Shown here: in pieces, positions 52,120 through 59,922 of the stretch
Numbering within the stretch: position 1 is the stretch's first letter
How the letters are laid out: each line of letters opens with the position of its first letter
NCBI GenBank assembly: GCA_002325375.1
Contig: DCRZ01000009.1
Span: 282,156-346,155 of the forward strand
Source: Rhodospirillaceae bacterium UBA1479
GTDB lineage: Bacteria > Pseudomonadota > Alphaproteobacteria > Rhodospirillales > Casp-alpha2
Length of the DNA stretch: 64,000 bases
Direction of reading: 5' to 3'
Program-made: the position numbers and the translations under genes
Notes under the pieces: model-generated
The model's database searches: none
Told to the model about the DNA's origin: nothing
The model's input: only the letters and a program-made list of their open reading frames with translations

Positions 52120-52141
52120 CCCCGCCGGGTCACCGGCGGGG
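52120..52141 (+). other. Strong intercistronic hairpin between TAXI receptor 2 and permease
   Basis: CCCCGCCGG (52120-52128), loop GTCA, CCGGCGGGG (52133-52141), a perfect 9-base-pair GC stem without a T-run. Such hairpins after abundant binding-protein genes usually protect the upstream mRNA end or partly stop transcription, so more receptor than permease is made. Confidence 0.7.
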
Positions 52142-52248
52142 AAGCATTTCGTCCGCCGATCGCCGGGACGGGAGAGACCGGTATTGACGGCACATCGACC
52201 GCCTGCGCGGCGATGCCTTTGGGGGCCTGAGAAAAAAGCGAGACGACA

Positions 52249-54840
52249 ATGAGCGAACAGACCAAAGAAACCGGTGCCAGCGCCGACGAGTTGGCCGACC
52301 TCGTAGCATCGACTGATACCGGCGGGCGTCAACCCGGCAAGGTCTGGACGGCGGTCCTGTTCTCCACGGCCCTGGCCTGGTCCTTGTTCCAGCTTTGGTT
52401 CGCGTCACCGCTGCCCTTCGCGCTGCACATCGGCGTGTTTAACGATACCGAGGCCCGCTCGATCCATCTGGCCTTCGCGATCTTCCTCGCATTCCTGGCC
52501 TATCCGGCGTTCAGCCGCTCGCCCCGCAATTACATCCCCATCCTGGACATCGTGTTCGCCTTTGTCGGCGCCGCCAGCGCGTCCTATCTGTTCGTGTTCT
52601 ACCGCGACATCGCCGACCGGGTCGGTGCGCCGATCGAACAGGATTTCGTGGTCGCGGTGATCGGGGTTCTGCTTCTGCTCGAAGCCACCCGCCGGGCGCT
52701 GGGCCCGGCGTTGGCTATCGTTGCTTCCGTATTCCTGCTTTACACCTTCTTCGGTCCCTACATGCCCGGGATCATCGCCCATAAAGGCAATTCGCTTGCC
52801 GAAGTGGTCAATCACCACTGGATTACCACCGAAGGCGTGTTCGGCATCGCACTCGGCGTTTCCACCAGTTTCGTATTCCTGTTCGTGCTGTTCGGCGCGT
52901 TGTTGGACAAGGCGGGGGCCGGCAACTATTTCATCCAGGTCGCGTTCTCGCTGATGGGCCATATGAAGGGCGGGCCGGCCAAGGCCGCCGTCGTCGCCTC
53001 GGCGATGACGGGCCTGATTTCCGGCTCCTCCATCGCCAATGTCGTGACCACCGGCACCTTCACCATCCCGCTTATGAAGCGGGTCGGTTTTTCCAGTGAA
53101 AAGGCGGGGGCGGTCGAGGTCGCGTCCTCCGTCAACGGTCAGATCATGCCGCCCGTCATGGGCGCCGCGGCATTCCTCATGGTCGAATACGTGGGCATCC
53201 CTTATTTCGACGTGGTCAAGCACGCCTTCGTTCCGGCCCTGATCAGCTATATCGCCCTGGTCTACATCGTACACCTGGAAGCCATGAAGCTGGGCATGGA
53301 AGGCCTGCCGCGCGCGGTCGAGCCCAAGCCCTGGGTGCAGCGCCTGGTCGGTCTGGCCTTCGGCATCGCCATGGTGTCCGGCCTGTCGCTGGCGGTCTAT
53401 TACGGGCTTGGCTGGATGAAGCCGATCCTGGGCGGCTATGCGTCGCTCGTCGTCGCCTTTGGTATTGCCGTCGTCTATGTCCTGCTGGTGCGCTTTGCCG
53501 CCCAATATCCGGACCTCAAGATGGACGACCCGAACCAGCCGGTGCTCAGCCTTCCCGAACCGGCACCGACCATCAAGTCGGGCCTGCACTTCCTGCTGCC
53601 GGTCATCGTCCTGGTGTGGTGCCTGATGGTCGAACAACTGTCGCCCGGCCTGTCGGCGTTCTGGGGGTCGGTGCTGATGATCTTCATCCTGCTGACCCAG
53701 CGCCCGATATACGCCTATTTCCGCAACCAGACGGATTTCAACGCCCAGATCAAACGCGGCTGGTACGAATTGCTCGACGGCCTGGTCACCGGGGCCCGCA
53801 ACATGATCGGCATCGGCATCGCCACGGCGACCGCCGGGATCATCGTCGGCGTGGTCAGCCAGACCGGCGTGGGCTCGGCCCTCGCCGATGTGGTCGAGGT
53901 GCTATCCGGCGGCAACTTGATGGCGATCCTGTTCCTGACCGCTTTCCTGTCGCTGATCCTGGGCATGGGCCTGCCGACCACGGCGAACTACATCGTGGTG
54001 TCGGCGTTGCTGGCCCCGGTGATCGTGACCCTGGGTCAGCAGAACGGCCTGATCGTGCCGCTGATCGCGGTGCATCTGTTCGTGTTCTATTTCGGGATCA
54101 TGGCCGACGTGACGCCGCCCGTGGGGTTGGCGTCCTTTGCCGCCGCTGCCGTATCCGGCGGTGATCCGATCCGCACCGGCTTCGTCGCGTTCTTCTATTC
54201 CCTGCGCACGGCGGCGCTGCCGTTCCTGTTCATCTTCAACACGGACCTGTTGTTGATCGACGTGGATGCCCTGCATGGGGTGTTCGTGTTCATAACCGCG
54301 ACATTGGCGATGTTATTGTTCGCGGCGGCGACACAGGGATATTTCCTGACCAGGAGCAAGATATGGGAGACGGCGATTTTGCTTTTGCTCGCGTTCTCCT
54401 TCTTCCGGCCCGGGTTCTGGATGGACATGGTTTCGGCGCCCTACATCGACCACAAGCCGGCGGAAATGGCGACGGCCTTCGAAAAGACGCCGGAGGGTGA
54501 AAAAATCCGTCTGATGATCTCCGGCAAGGACGATATCGGAAACCCCCGCGAATGGATGGTCGTGCTGCCCATGGGGCCGGCGGCAAGCGGGGACGAGCGC
54601 ATCAAGGCCGCCGGCATCACGGTCCGCGAGGAGGATGGTAAAATCCTGATCGACGACGTCGCCTTCGGTTCCGAAGCCAAGAAGGTTGGTCTGGATTGGG
54701 ATCAGGAAATCACCCATGTCCTGCAACCGGCCGATCAATTGAACAAGTACTGGGTCTATCTTCCCGCGTTGTTGATCCTGGGTCTGGTCGTTCTGGCGCA
54801 GAAAGCACGTATCCGCAAAACATCGGCCCAGGCGGCCTGA
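52249..54840 (+). CDS. TAXI-TRAP transporter fused permease (DctQ-DctM fusion) with C-terminal DUF3394 domain
   Basis: An 863-residue inner-membrane secondary transporter. The polar N terminus (~30 residues) is followed by small-subunit-like helices, then the large DctM-like domain with repeated discontinuous segments (MTGLISGSSIANVVTTGTFTIPLMKR and LSLILGMGLPTTANYIVVSALLAP). About residues 700-863 form a soluble DUF3394-type domain between the last helices (TPEGEKIRLMISGKDDIGNP...), ending with a final helix LLILGLVVLAQ. Fused permeases are the rule for TAXI systems, driven by sodium or proton gradients. It lies 142 bases after receptor 2 and 19 before the UspA gene. Confidence 0.94.
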   Translation: MSEQTKETGASADELADLVASTDTGGRQPGKVWTAVLFSTALAWSLFQLWFASPLPFALHIGVFNDTEARSIHLAFAIFLAFLAYPAFSRSPRNYIPILDIVFAFVGAASASYLFVFYRDIADRVGAPIEQDFVVAVIGVLLLLEATRRALGPALAIVASVFLLYTFFGPYMPGIIAHKGNSLAEVVNHHWITTEGVFGIALGVSTSFVFLFVLFGALLDKAGAGNYFIQVAFSLMGHMKGGPAKAAVVASAMTGLISGSSIANVVTTGTFTIPLMKRVGFSSEKAGAVEVASSVNGQIMPPVMGAAAFLMVEYVGIPYFDVVKHAFVPALISYIALVYIVHLEAMKLGMEGLPRAVEPKPWVQRLVGLAFGIAMVSGLSLAVYYGLGWMKPILGGYASLVVAFGIAVVYVLLVRFAAQYPDLKMDDPNQPVLSLPEPAPTIKSGLHFLLPVIVLVWCLMVEQLSPGLSAFWGSVLMIFILLTQRPIYAYFRNQTDFNAQIKRGWYELLDGLVTGARNMIGIGIATATAGIIVGVVSQTGVGSALADVVEVLSGGNLMAILFLTAFLSLILGMGLPTTANYIVVSALLAPVIVTLGQQNGLIVPLIAVHLFVFYFGIMADVTPPVGLASFAAAAVSGGDPIRTGFVAFFYSLRTAALPFLFIFNTDLLLIDVDALHGVFVFITATLAMLLFAAATQGYFLTRSKIWETAILLLLAFSFFRPGFWMDMVSAPYIDHKPAEMATAFEKTPEGEKIRLMISGKDDIGNPREWMVVLPMGPAASGDERIKAAGITVREEDGKILIDDVAFGSEAKKVGLDWDQEITHVLQPADQLNKYWVYLPALLILGLVVLAQKARIRKTSAQAA

Positions 54841-54859
54841 CCGAGGAGCCCGTAAGAAC

Positions 54860-55282
54860 ATGTATAAGGACATCCTCCTTGCCATCGACATTGACGACAA
54901 ATCGTCCTGGACGGCGTCCGCGCCGATCGCCATCGAACTTGCTGAAAAGTTCGGGGCGACGCTCCATGTGATGGTCGTCATCCCGACCTTCGGATCCTCC
55001 CTGGTCGCCAATTTCTTTCCCAAAGGCTATGAAAAGAAAACCATGGAAGAAGCGGCAGCCCGCCTGCATACCTGGACCAAGGCGAACATCCCAAGCGGGA
55101 TCAAGAAACAGCACATCGTCGGTCATGGCCGGGTCTATGAGGAAATCCTCCGTGGCGCGAAGGAAACCGATTGCGACCTGATCATCCTCTGTGACCGGCG
55201 CACCGACGCCGACATGCTCGGCCATAACGCGGATAAGGTCGCCCATCAGGCCAAGCAATCGGTCCTGATCGTCCGCCACTGA
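54860..55282 (+). CDS. UspA-family universal stress protein linked to the TRAP transporter (TeaD-like)
   Basis: A 140-residue cytosolic protein. YKDILLAIDIDDKSSW opens the alpha/beta fold, VGHGRVYEEILRGAKETDCDLIIL is the central block and ADMLGHNADKVAHQAKQSVLIV the last one. The ATP-loop position reads G-H-N rather than the usual G-S, so nucleotide binding may be altered. In Halomonas the ectoine TRAP system carries a UspA (TeaD) that binds ATP and regulates uptake; position and type suggest the same idea here (inference). GAGGAG lies upstream of the start. Confidence 0.9.
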   Translation: MYKDILLAIDIDDKSSWTASAPIAIELAEKFGATLHVMVVIPTFGSSLVANFFPKGYEKKTMEEAAARLHTWTKANIPSGIKKQHIVGHGRVYEEILRGAKETDCDLIILCDRRTDADMLGHNADKVAHQAKQSVLIVRH

Positions 55283-55413
55283 CCGGCGGCATTCGGCCCC
55301 AGGCATTTCCGTATATATCGGGCCTCATCAAACGCTATGGGAACGGCTATCATCCGCGCGCGTGGGGCCGGTGGTGTCCCATGGACGGCAGGCCTCCACC
55401 AGGGAGCAGACGA

Positions 55414-56388
55414 ATGTGGATTAGACGGGGTGCTTTGATCATGGCGCTGTCCATCGCCTGGACGGCGGTGGGGCCGGGGGCTGCGCGCGCGGCCGAATTC
55501 ATTTCGATCGGCACGGGCGGGGTCACGGGGGTCTATTTTCCCGCCGGCGGGGCCATTTGCCGGCTGGTCAACAAGGGCCGCAAGGACCATGGCGTGCGCT
55601 GTTCGGCCGAATCGACCTTTGGGTCCGTGTTCAACATCAACGCGATCCGCTCCGGCGATCTGGACCTGGGATTGGCCCAGTCCGATACCCAGTACAGCGC
55701 TCTGCGCGGCGAAGGGCCGTTCGACAAACGCGGCCCCTTTGGCGAGCTGCGCTCCGTGTTCTCTCTGCATGCTGAGCCGGTGACCCTTATGGCGCGGGCG
55801 GATTCGGGCATCAAGCACATCAACGACGTCAAGGGCCGGCGCATGAACATCGGCAATCCCGGCTCGGGGACGCTGGCAACCTGGCAGGTGATCGAACAGG
55901 CGCTCGGTTGGACCCGCCGCGATCTGGGCTTGGCGGCCGAGTTCAAGGCCAACCAGCAGGGGGAGGCCCTGTGCGACAACAAAATCGATGCCTTCTTCGC
56001 GCTGGTCGGCCATCCGTCCGCCGCGACCCGCGAAACGGCCAATGCCTGCGCTGCGGTTCTGGTGCCGATCGACGGTCCGGGCATCCAGGCGCTGGTCAAG
56101 ACCAGCCCCTTCTATCGCTGGGCGGTGATTCCGGGCGGCATGTATCGGGGCAACCCGAAAGACGTGAAGACGTTCGGTGTCGGGGCAACGCTGGTCAGTT
56201 CGACCAAGACCAAGCCCGAGATCGTCTACTCCATCGTCAAGGCCGTGTTCGATAACTTCGATGCGTTCCGCGACATGCATCCGGCGCTCGCCAATCTGCG
56301 GAAAGACGAAATGGTGCGCGATTCCCTGACCGCGCCCCTGCATGCGGGGGCGGTACGTTATTTCCGGGAAGCGGGACTGATCAAATGA
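55414..56388 (+). CDS. TAXI-type TRAP solute-binding protein 3
   Basis: A 324-residue periplasmic receptor with signal IMALSIAWTAVGPGAARA. It shares with receptor 2 the blocks ISIGTGGVTGVYFPAGGAIC, INAIRSGDLDLGLAQSDTQY, RSVFSLHAEP, RMNIGNPGSGTLAT and GGMYRGNPKDVKTFGVGA. ATG 55414 has AGGGAG 7 bases upstream; ATG 55381 in frame is less well placed. No second permease is near, so it probably feeds the permease at 52249 or one elsewhere. It lies 131 bases after the UspA gene. Confidence 0.92.
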   Translation: MWIRRGALIMALSIAWTAVGPGAARAAEFISIGTGGVTGVYFPAGGAICRLVNKGRKDHGVRCSAESTFGSVFNINAIRSGDLDLGLAQSDTQYSALRGEGPFDKRGPFGELRSVFSLHAEPVTLMARADSGIKHINDVKGRRMNIGNPGSGTLATWQVIEQALGWTRRDLGLAAEFKANQQGEALCDNKIDAFFALVGHPSAATRETANACAAVLVPIDGPGIQALVKTSPFYRWAVIPGGMYRGNPKDVKTFGVGATLVSSTKTKPEIVYSIVKAVFDNFDAFRDMHPALANLRKDEMVRDSLTAPLHAGAVRYFREAGLIK

Positions 56389-56424
56389 CGGGGCCGCGGC
56401 CGATGGACGACCGCGGCAGTCCAA

Positions 56425-56841
56425 TCATTTCACGCCGTTGAGATATTCGAAAATCAGGGCGCGCTGATCTTCTTTCTTCAGGCCCGGATAGGCCATCTTG
56501 GTCGTCGCCTTGGGATCGTCGAGATAGTCCTGCAGGAATTTTTTGGGATTGGTGAGATAGCCGTCGAGCGACTTGGCGTCCCACACCAGACCCTTTTCAC
56601 CGGCAGCGATCATGGAGGCTGAATAGCGCGATGCCTTGAAGCCTTCGGCCGTGCCGGCCTTGCGGCCGATGACGCCCTTGAGGGACGGGCCGATGGTGTG
56701 TTTGCCCGACACCGTATGGCATTGGGCGCAGCGGTTTTTCTTGAACGCCTTGGCGGCGTCGGCCTGAACGGGCGCCGCGGCGACCATCATCGAGGCCGCG
56801 AAGCCGGCGACCGCGGCGGCCATCAAGGAAGCATGTTTCAT
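56425..56841 (-). CDS. Class I c-type cytochrome (small, periplasmic)
   Basis: A 138-residue exported monoheme cytochrome. The signal runs to about residue 27 (AAAVAGFAASMMVAAAPVQA). Heme attaches at C38-A-Q-C41-H42 in KKNRCAQCHTVSG. The distal Met is in TTKMAYPGLKKED. The chain is of mitochondrial cytochrome c / c2-like or cytochrome c550 type: GPSLKGVIGRKAG, YLTNPKKFLQDYL. It converges on TAXI receptor 3 (36-base gap) and is divergent from DUF2336. It may carry electrons to an oxidase or reductase encoded elsewhere. Confidence 0.94.
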   Translation of the reverse strand: MKHASLMAAAVAGFAASMMVAAAPVQADAAKAFKKNRCAQCHTVSGKHTIGPSLKGVIGRKAGTAEGFKASRYSASMIAAGEKGLVWDAKSLDGYLTNPKKFLQDYLDDPKATTKMAYPGLKKEDQRALIFEYLNGVK

Positions 56842-57059
56842 GAGACAAAACCCTTCGTCGTGTTTTGGTTGGTAATCTTGGGCGCACCCTTGCAGGTGGG
56901 CTCGCATTATCTGCATCACGCCTGGAATGCGCAATCGGCAACCCGGACCGGCGGAGATGATTTCATTCACCCGCCGATCCGCATTATACTATTCATCATG
57001 GAAGTCGTGGGCGCAGTCATGGGGGATTCCCCGGACTGTGAAAGGAGCATTGCAGACTC

Positions 57060-58223
57060 ATGCCGGCAGATAATCTAAGCAAAGCGGATGTCGCCAAACT
57101 TTTGTCCGACCCCACGCCGGACAACCGCGCGGCGACCGCGGCCAAGGTCGCCGTGGCCTTCGATCCCGGCAAGCTGAGCCCCACCGAGCGGGCCCTTGCA
57201 GAAGAAATTTTCCGCCTGATGGTCAAGGACGCGGAAGTCCGCGTACGCCAGGCGTTGACGGAAAACCTGAAGCAGAACGGCAACGTGCCGCACGACGTGG
57301 CGGTGGCGCTGGCTAACGACATCGACCAGGTGGCGTTGCCGATGATCGAGTTTTCCCAGGTTCTCAACGATGACGACCTGATCGCCATCATCGGATCGCA
57401 AGATCCCGCCAAGCAGGAAGCCGTCGCCGGGCGCGTCACCGTGTCGGAGGCACTGTCCGACGCCCTGGTCAGTTCCGGCAACGAGGCGGCGGTGACCCGT
57501 CTGGTCGCCAACGAGGGGGCGGCGATTTCCGAAAGCACCTTCCAGAAAGTGGTCGACGATTTCGGCGACCGCGCCGGGGTGCAGTCGGCCATGGTCAACC
57601 GCGCCTCTCTGCCGGTGACGGTGGCCGAACGTCTGGTGACCTTGGTGTCGGAAAACCTGCGCGACGAACTGGTCAAGCGCCACGAACTGCCGGCGGCGAT
57701 GACCACGGATATCATCCTGCAATCGCGTGAGCGGGCGACCATCAGTCTGTCCTCCGATTCCAGTGTCGACGACGTGATGATCCTGGCCCGCCAATTGAAC
57801 GACAACGGCCGCCTGACGCCGTCGATCACCCTGCGGGCACTCTGTATGGGTGACATCACGTTCTTCGAATGCGCGATGGCGACACGGGCGGGGGTTACGC
57901 TGGATAACGCGCGGCGCCTGATTCATGATCGCGGCCCTCTGGGCCTGCGCGCGGTGTTCGACAAGGCCAAGCTGCCGCCGGCCCAGTTCATGGCCGTGCG
58001 CGCTGCGCTGGATGTCAGCCGGGAAACGCAAATGGACGGCGGCGAGAATGACCGCGAGCGTTATGCCCGGCGCATGATCGAGCGGATCATGACCCAGTAC
58101 GACGACCTGGGCGTCGAGTTCGAGTCCTCGGACCTGGAATACCTGCTGACCAAGATGGATGAATTGCCGGCCGATGTGCTGGGGGATGACGGGCCGGACG
58201 CCGTGGTCGGCGCGGACCGGTAA
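57060..58223 (+). CDS. DUF2336 domain protein
   Basis: A 387-residue, mainly helical soluble protein. HEAT-like repeats are suggested by repeated hydrophobic spacing and by family blocks such as LLSDPTPDNRAATAAKVA, RVRQALTENLKQNG, PLVAIIGS-like LIAIIGSQDPAKQEAVA and DITFFECAMATRAGV. DUF2336 is almost restricted to alphaproteobacteria and has no established function; HEAT-like scaffolds usually mediate protein contacts. AGGAG lies ~13 bases upstream of ATG 57060. Divergent from the cytochrome gene with a 218-base gap in which no box is clear. Confidence 0.85.
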   Translation: MPADNLSKADVAKLLSDPTPDNRAATAAKVAVAFDPGKLSPTERALAEEIFRLMVKDAEVRVRQALTENLKQNGNVPHDVAVALANDIDQVALPMIEFSQVLNDDDLIAIIGSQDPAKQEAVAGRVTVSEALSDALVSSGNEAAVTRLVANEGAAISESTFQKVVDDFGDRAGVQSAMVNRASLPVTVAERLVTLVSENLRDELVKRHELPAAMTTDIILQSRERATISLSSDSSVDDVMILARQLNDNGRLTPSITLRALCMGDITFFECAMATRAGVTLDNARRLIHDRGPLGLRAVFDKAKLPPAQFMAVRAALDVSRETQMDGGENDRERYARRMIERIMTQYDDLGVEFESSDLEYLLTKMDELPADVLGDDGPDAVVGADR

Positions 58224-58257
58224 GCAAGCCGATCAGGAAGAATGAGCGGAGCGGAGT

Positions 58258-59457
58258 TTATCTGCCGCCCGCGTCGCGCCATACGGCGTAATCCTTGCGG
58301 AACCGGTCGAGCGATTTCCAAACCTTGGCGAAATCCTTGTCCTGCTTCGCCGTGTCGCGCGCGACCTCGTCCCAGGCCTTGGACAGTTTACCGAGAATTT
58401 CCCGCGGCCAGCGGCGCACGGTCACGCCTTCCTTGGTCAGGTTCAGAAGGGCCCGGTATTGCGAGGCCTCGCCCTCGGCCAGGCCATGACGCACGTTGTC
58501 GCCGCACACGGCGCGCAACTGTGAGCGCTGCACCGGCTTGAGGTCGGCCCAGCGGTCGTTGTTGACGATCAGGGCCAGCAGCGTCGCCGGCTGATGCCAG
58601 CCGGGGAAATAATAATTCCGCGCCATCCGGTGCAGGCCGAGCTGCACGTCGATGGCGGGCATGGAATATTCGGCGGCGTCGATGGCCCCGGTTTCCAGGG
58701 CGTGGAAGATTTCCCCTTCGTTCAGGGCCACGGTCTTCGCACCCAGGCGGTTCATCACGCGCGCGCCAAGACCGGTCATGCGCACCCGCAGGCCTTTCAG
58801 GTCTTCGACCGTGGTCAATGGCCGTCGGTACCAGCCGGCCCCTTCGGGCGACACCAGCCCGCAGACCACGATCCGCACGCCCAGGCCTTCGGCCAGGCCG
58901 TTCAACAGCTTTTCACCGCCGCCGAAATAGAGCCAGGCCAGGTATTCCTCGGCCCGTGGGCCGAACGGCACGGCGCCGAACAGTTGCAGGGCGGGGACGG
59001 TCGCCGGCCAGCTTTCGGGGGCGACGAAGGCGGCGTCGACGGTGCCGTCCTTGACCGCGCTGACCGTGTCCTTGCCCTGAATCAGGGTCCCCGGTTCGTT
59101 GAAAGCGATCTCCATCCCGCCGGCGGACACGCGCCAGATTTCCGTTTCGATTCGCTTGGCCTGGGCACCCAACTGCGGCAGGGCGCTGGCAAACGCACTT
59201 TCCATGCGCCAGCGCACGATGGGGTCGGGGGTGATGGCGGGGGCCAGCAGGCTTTCCGCGGCGGCGGGCAGGGCGGAGATCTCTGCGGTCGATGCCGGGG
59301 AGGGTTCTTTCGACGTGGCGGGCTCGGGGGTGAGCTCGGCCACGGTCTGGGCGGCGGTTTCGGGCAGCGATGCGTTCAGGCGGGGGCCGATGATGGAAAC
59401 CCCCAGGACAACGCCGACAACCAATCCCACGACGATGCCGATGACGGCATTGCGCAT
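58258..59457 (-). CDS. Membrane-tethered DctP-family (TRAP) solute-binding protein
   Basis: A 399-residue protein. Residues ~3-25 (NAVIGIVVGLVVGVVLGVSI) form a hydrophobic segment without a clear cleavage site, followed by a ~55-residue Pro/Ala/Ser/Thr linker, so the receptor domain is probably anchored in the membrane. The DctP domain has RIETEIWRVSAGGMEIAF, PFGPRAEEYLAWLYFGGGEK, LKGLRVRMTGLGARVMNRLGA with the ligand Arg, and ALETGAIDAAEYSMPAID. No DctQM permease is nearby. ATG 59457 has AAAGG 9 bases upstream. Confidence 0.88.
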   Translation of the reverse strand: MRNAVIGIVVGLVVGVVLGVSIIGPRLNASLPETAAQTVAELTPEPATSKEPSPASTAEISALPAAAESLLAPAITPDPIVRWRMESAFASALPQLGAQAKRIETEIWRVSAGGMEIAFNEPGTLIQGKDTVSAVKDGTVDAAFVAPESWPATVPALQLFGAVPFGPRAEEYLAWLYFGGGEKLLNGLAEGLGVRIVVCGLVSPEGAGWYRRPLTTVEDLKGLRVRMTGLGARVMNRLGAKTVALNEGEIFHALETGAIDAAEYSMPAIDVQLGLHRMARNYYFPGWHQPATLLALIVNNDRWADLKPVQRSQLRAVCGDNVRHGLAEGEASQYRALLNLTKEGVTVRRWPREILGKLSKAWDEVARDTAKQDKDFAKVWKSLDRFRKDYAVWRDAGGR

Positions 59458-59556
59458 GATGATGACCTTTCCGTTCCACCCTCCCTTGGGCGGCCCTCGA
59501 CGGGCGCGCAAGTGTACCTGAAGTGATCCGGGGCTCGGAGTCCTTAGGCCGCGGGG

Positions 59557-59577
59557 TTATTCACAATCTGTGGATAT
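59557..59577. promoter_or_regulatory. Inverted pair of near-consensus DnaA boxes
   Basis: TTATTCACA (59557-59565) and TGTGGATAT (59569-59577) each match the DnaA box TTATCCACA (or complement) at 8 of 9 positions and form a palindrome with a 3-base spacer, in a locally AT-rich stretch. Confidence 0.4.
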
Positions 59578-59611
59578 TTCGAGAGCACTTCGTGCCGTTC
59601 ATCCCGAATTA

Positions 59612-59625
59612 TTGATCTAGATCAA
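59612..59625. promoter_or_regulatory. Perfect FNR/Anr/FixK-type operator
   Basis: TTGATCTAGATCAA matches the consensus TTGAT-N4-ATCAA at all ten fixed positions. Its centre is 41.5-42.5 bases before the start point predicted from the -10-like TAAAGT at 59649-59654, the classic class II activator position. It should make the small gene at 59686 responsive to low oxygen. Confidence 0.8.
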
Positions 59626-59648
59626 TGCCGAAGCCTTTTCCAACGCCC

Positions 59649-59654
59649 TAAAGT
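59649..59654 (+). promoter_or_regulatory. Predicted -10 element under FNR control
   Basis: TAAAGT, 4 of 6 matches to TATAAT, correctly placed relative to the FNR box. The predicted transcript would start near 59660, about 26 bases before the small ORF. Confidence 0.5.
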
Positions 59655-59685
59655 TACGTCATTGAAACCACGGGAATTTTGAAAG

Positions 59686-59790
59686 ATGACGACAGGAAGC
59701 ATGATTTTTCTTGGTGTTTGCATCGCCGCTGCTCTCGCATTCGTGGCTGCTGCCGCCTACGGCGTTAATCACACCAATAATCCCCGCTAG
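59686..59790 (+). CDS. Small single-pass membrane protein (34 or 29 residues), FNR-box controlled
   Basis: ATG 59686 to TAG 59788-59790 encodes 34 residues: MTTGSMIFLGVCIAAALAFV then AAAAYGVNHTNNPR. The centre is one hydrophobic helix of ~20 residues with a short polar, His/Asn/Arg-containing tail. An internal ATG at 59701 has AGGAAGC before it and would give 29 residues; either may be used. Upstream are a perfect FNR box and a -10 element, and downstream two terminators, so this is a self-contained unit. Small helices of this kind often act as accessory subunits of terminal oxidases, but I do not recognise a family. The alternative is a small RNA. Confidence 0.62.
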   Translation: MTTGSMIFLGVCIAAALAFVAAAAYGVNHTNNPR

Positions 59791-59799
59791 GCGGGGTTC
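59782..59799 (+). terminator. Hairpin overlapping the small gene's stop codon
   Basis: CCCCGC (59782-59787), loop TAG, GCGGGG (59791-59796), then TTCGAATT. A short GC-rich stem whose loop is the stop codon. Confidence 0.5.
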
Positions 59800-59851
59800 G
59801 AATTCATTTGGGCATTATGCCCGATCCGACCCCAAGGATTGGCAAACCCAC

Positions 59852-59885
59852 GGCCCCGGTCCGCGTTCGCGCGGGCCGGGGTTTT
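59852..59885 (+). terminator. Strong terminator after the small gene
   Basis: CCCCGGTCCGCG pairs with CGCGGGCCGGGG across a TTCG loop (59852-59881), with TTTT after it. On the plus strand this ends the FNR-controlled transcript at about 225 nt. Confidence 0.8.
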
Positions 59886-59922
59886 GCGTTGGGCGGTGAA
59901 TTGGGTGTTACGCGGGCGGCGG

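Noticed and set aside
59557..59577. Chromosomal replication origin at the DnaA-box pair
   Set aside because: Only two imperfect boxes, a short AT-rich patch, and none of the usual alphaproteobacterial origin neighbours in view.
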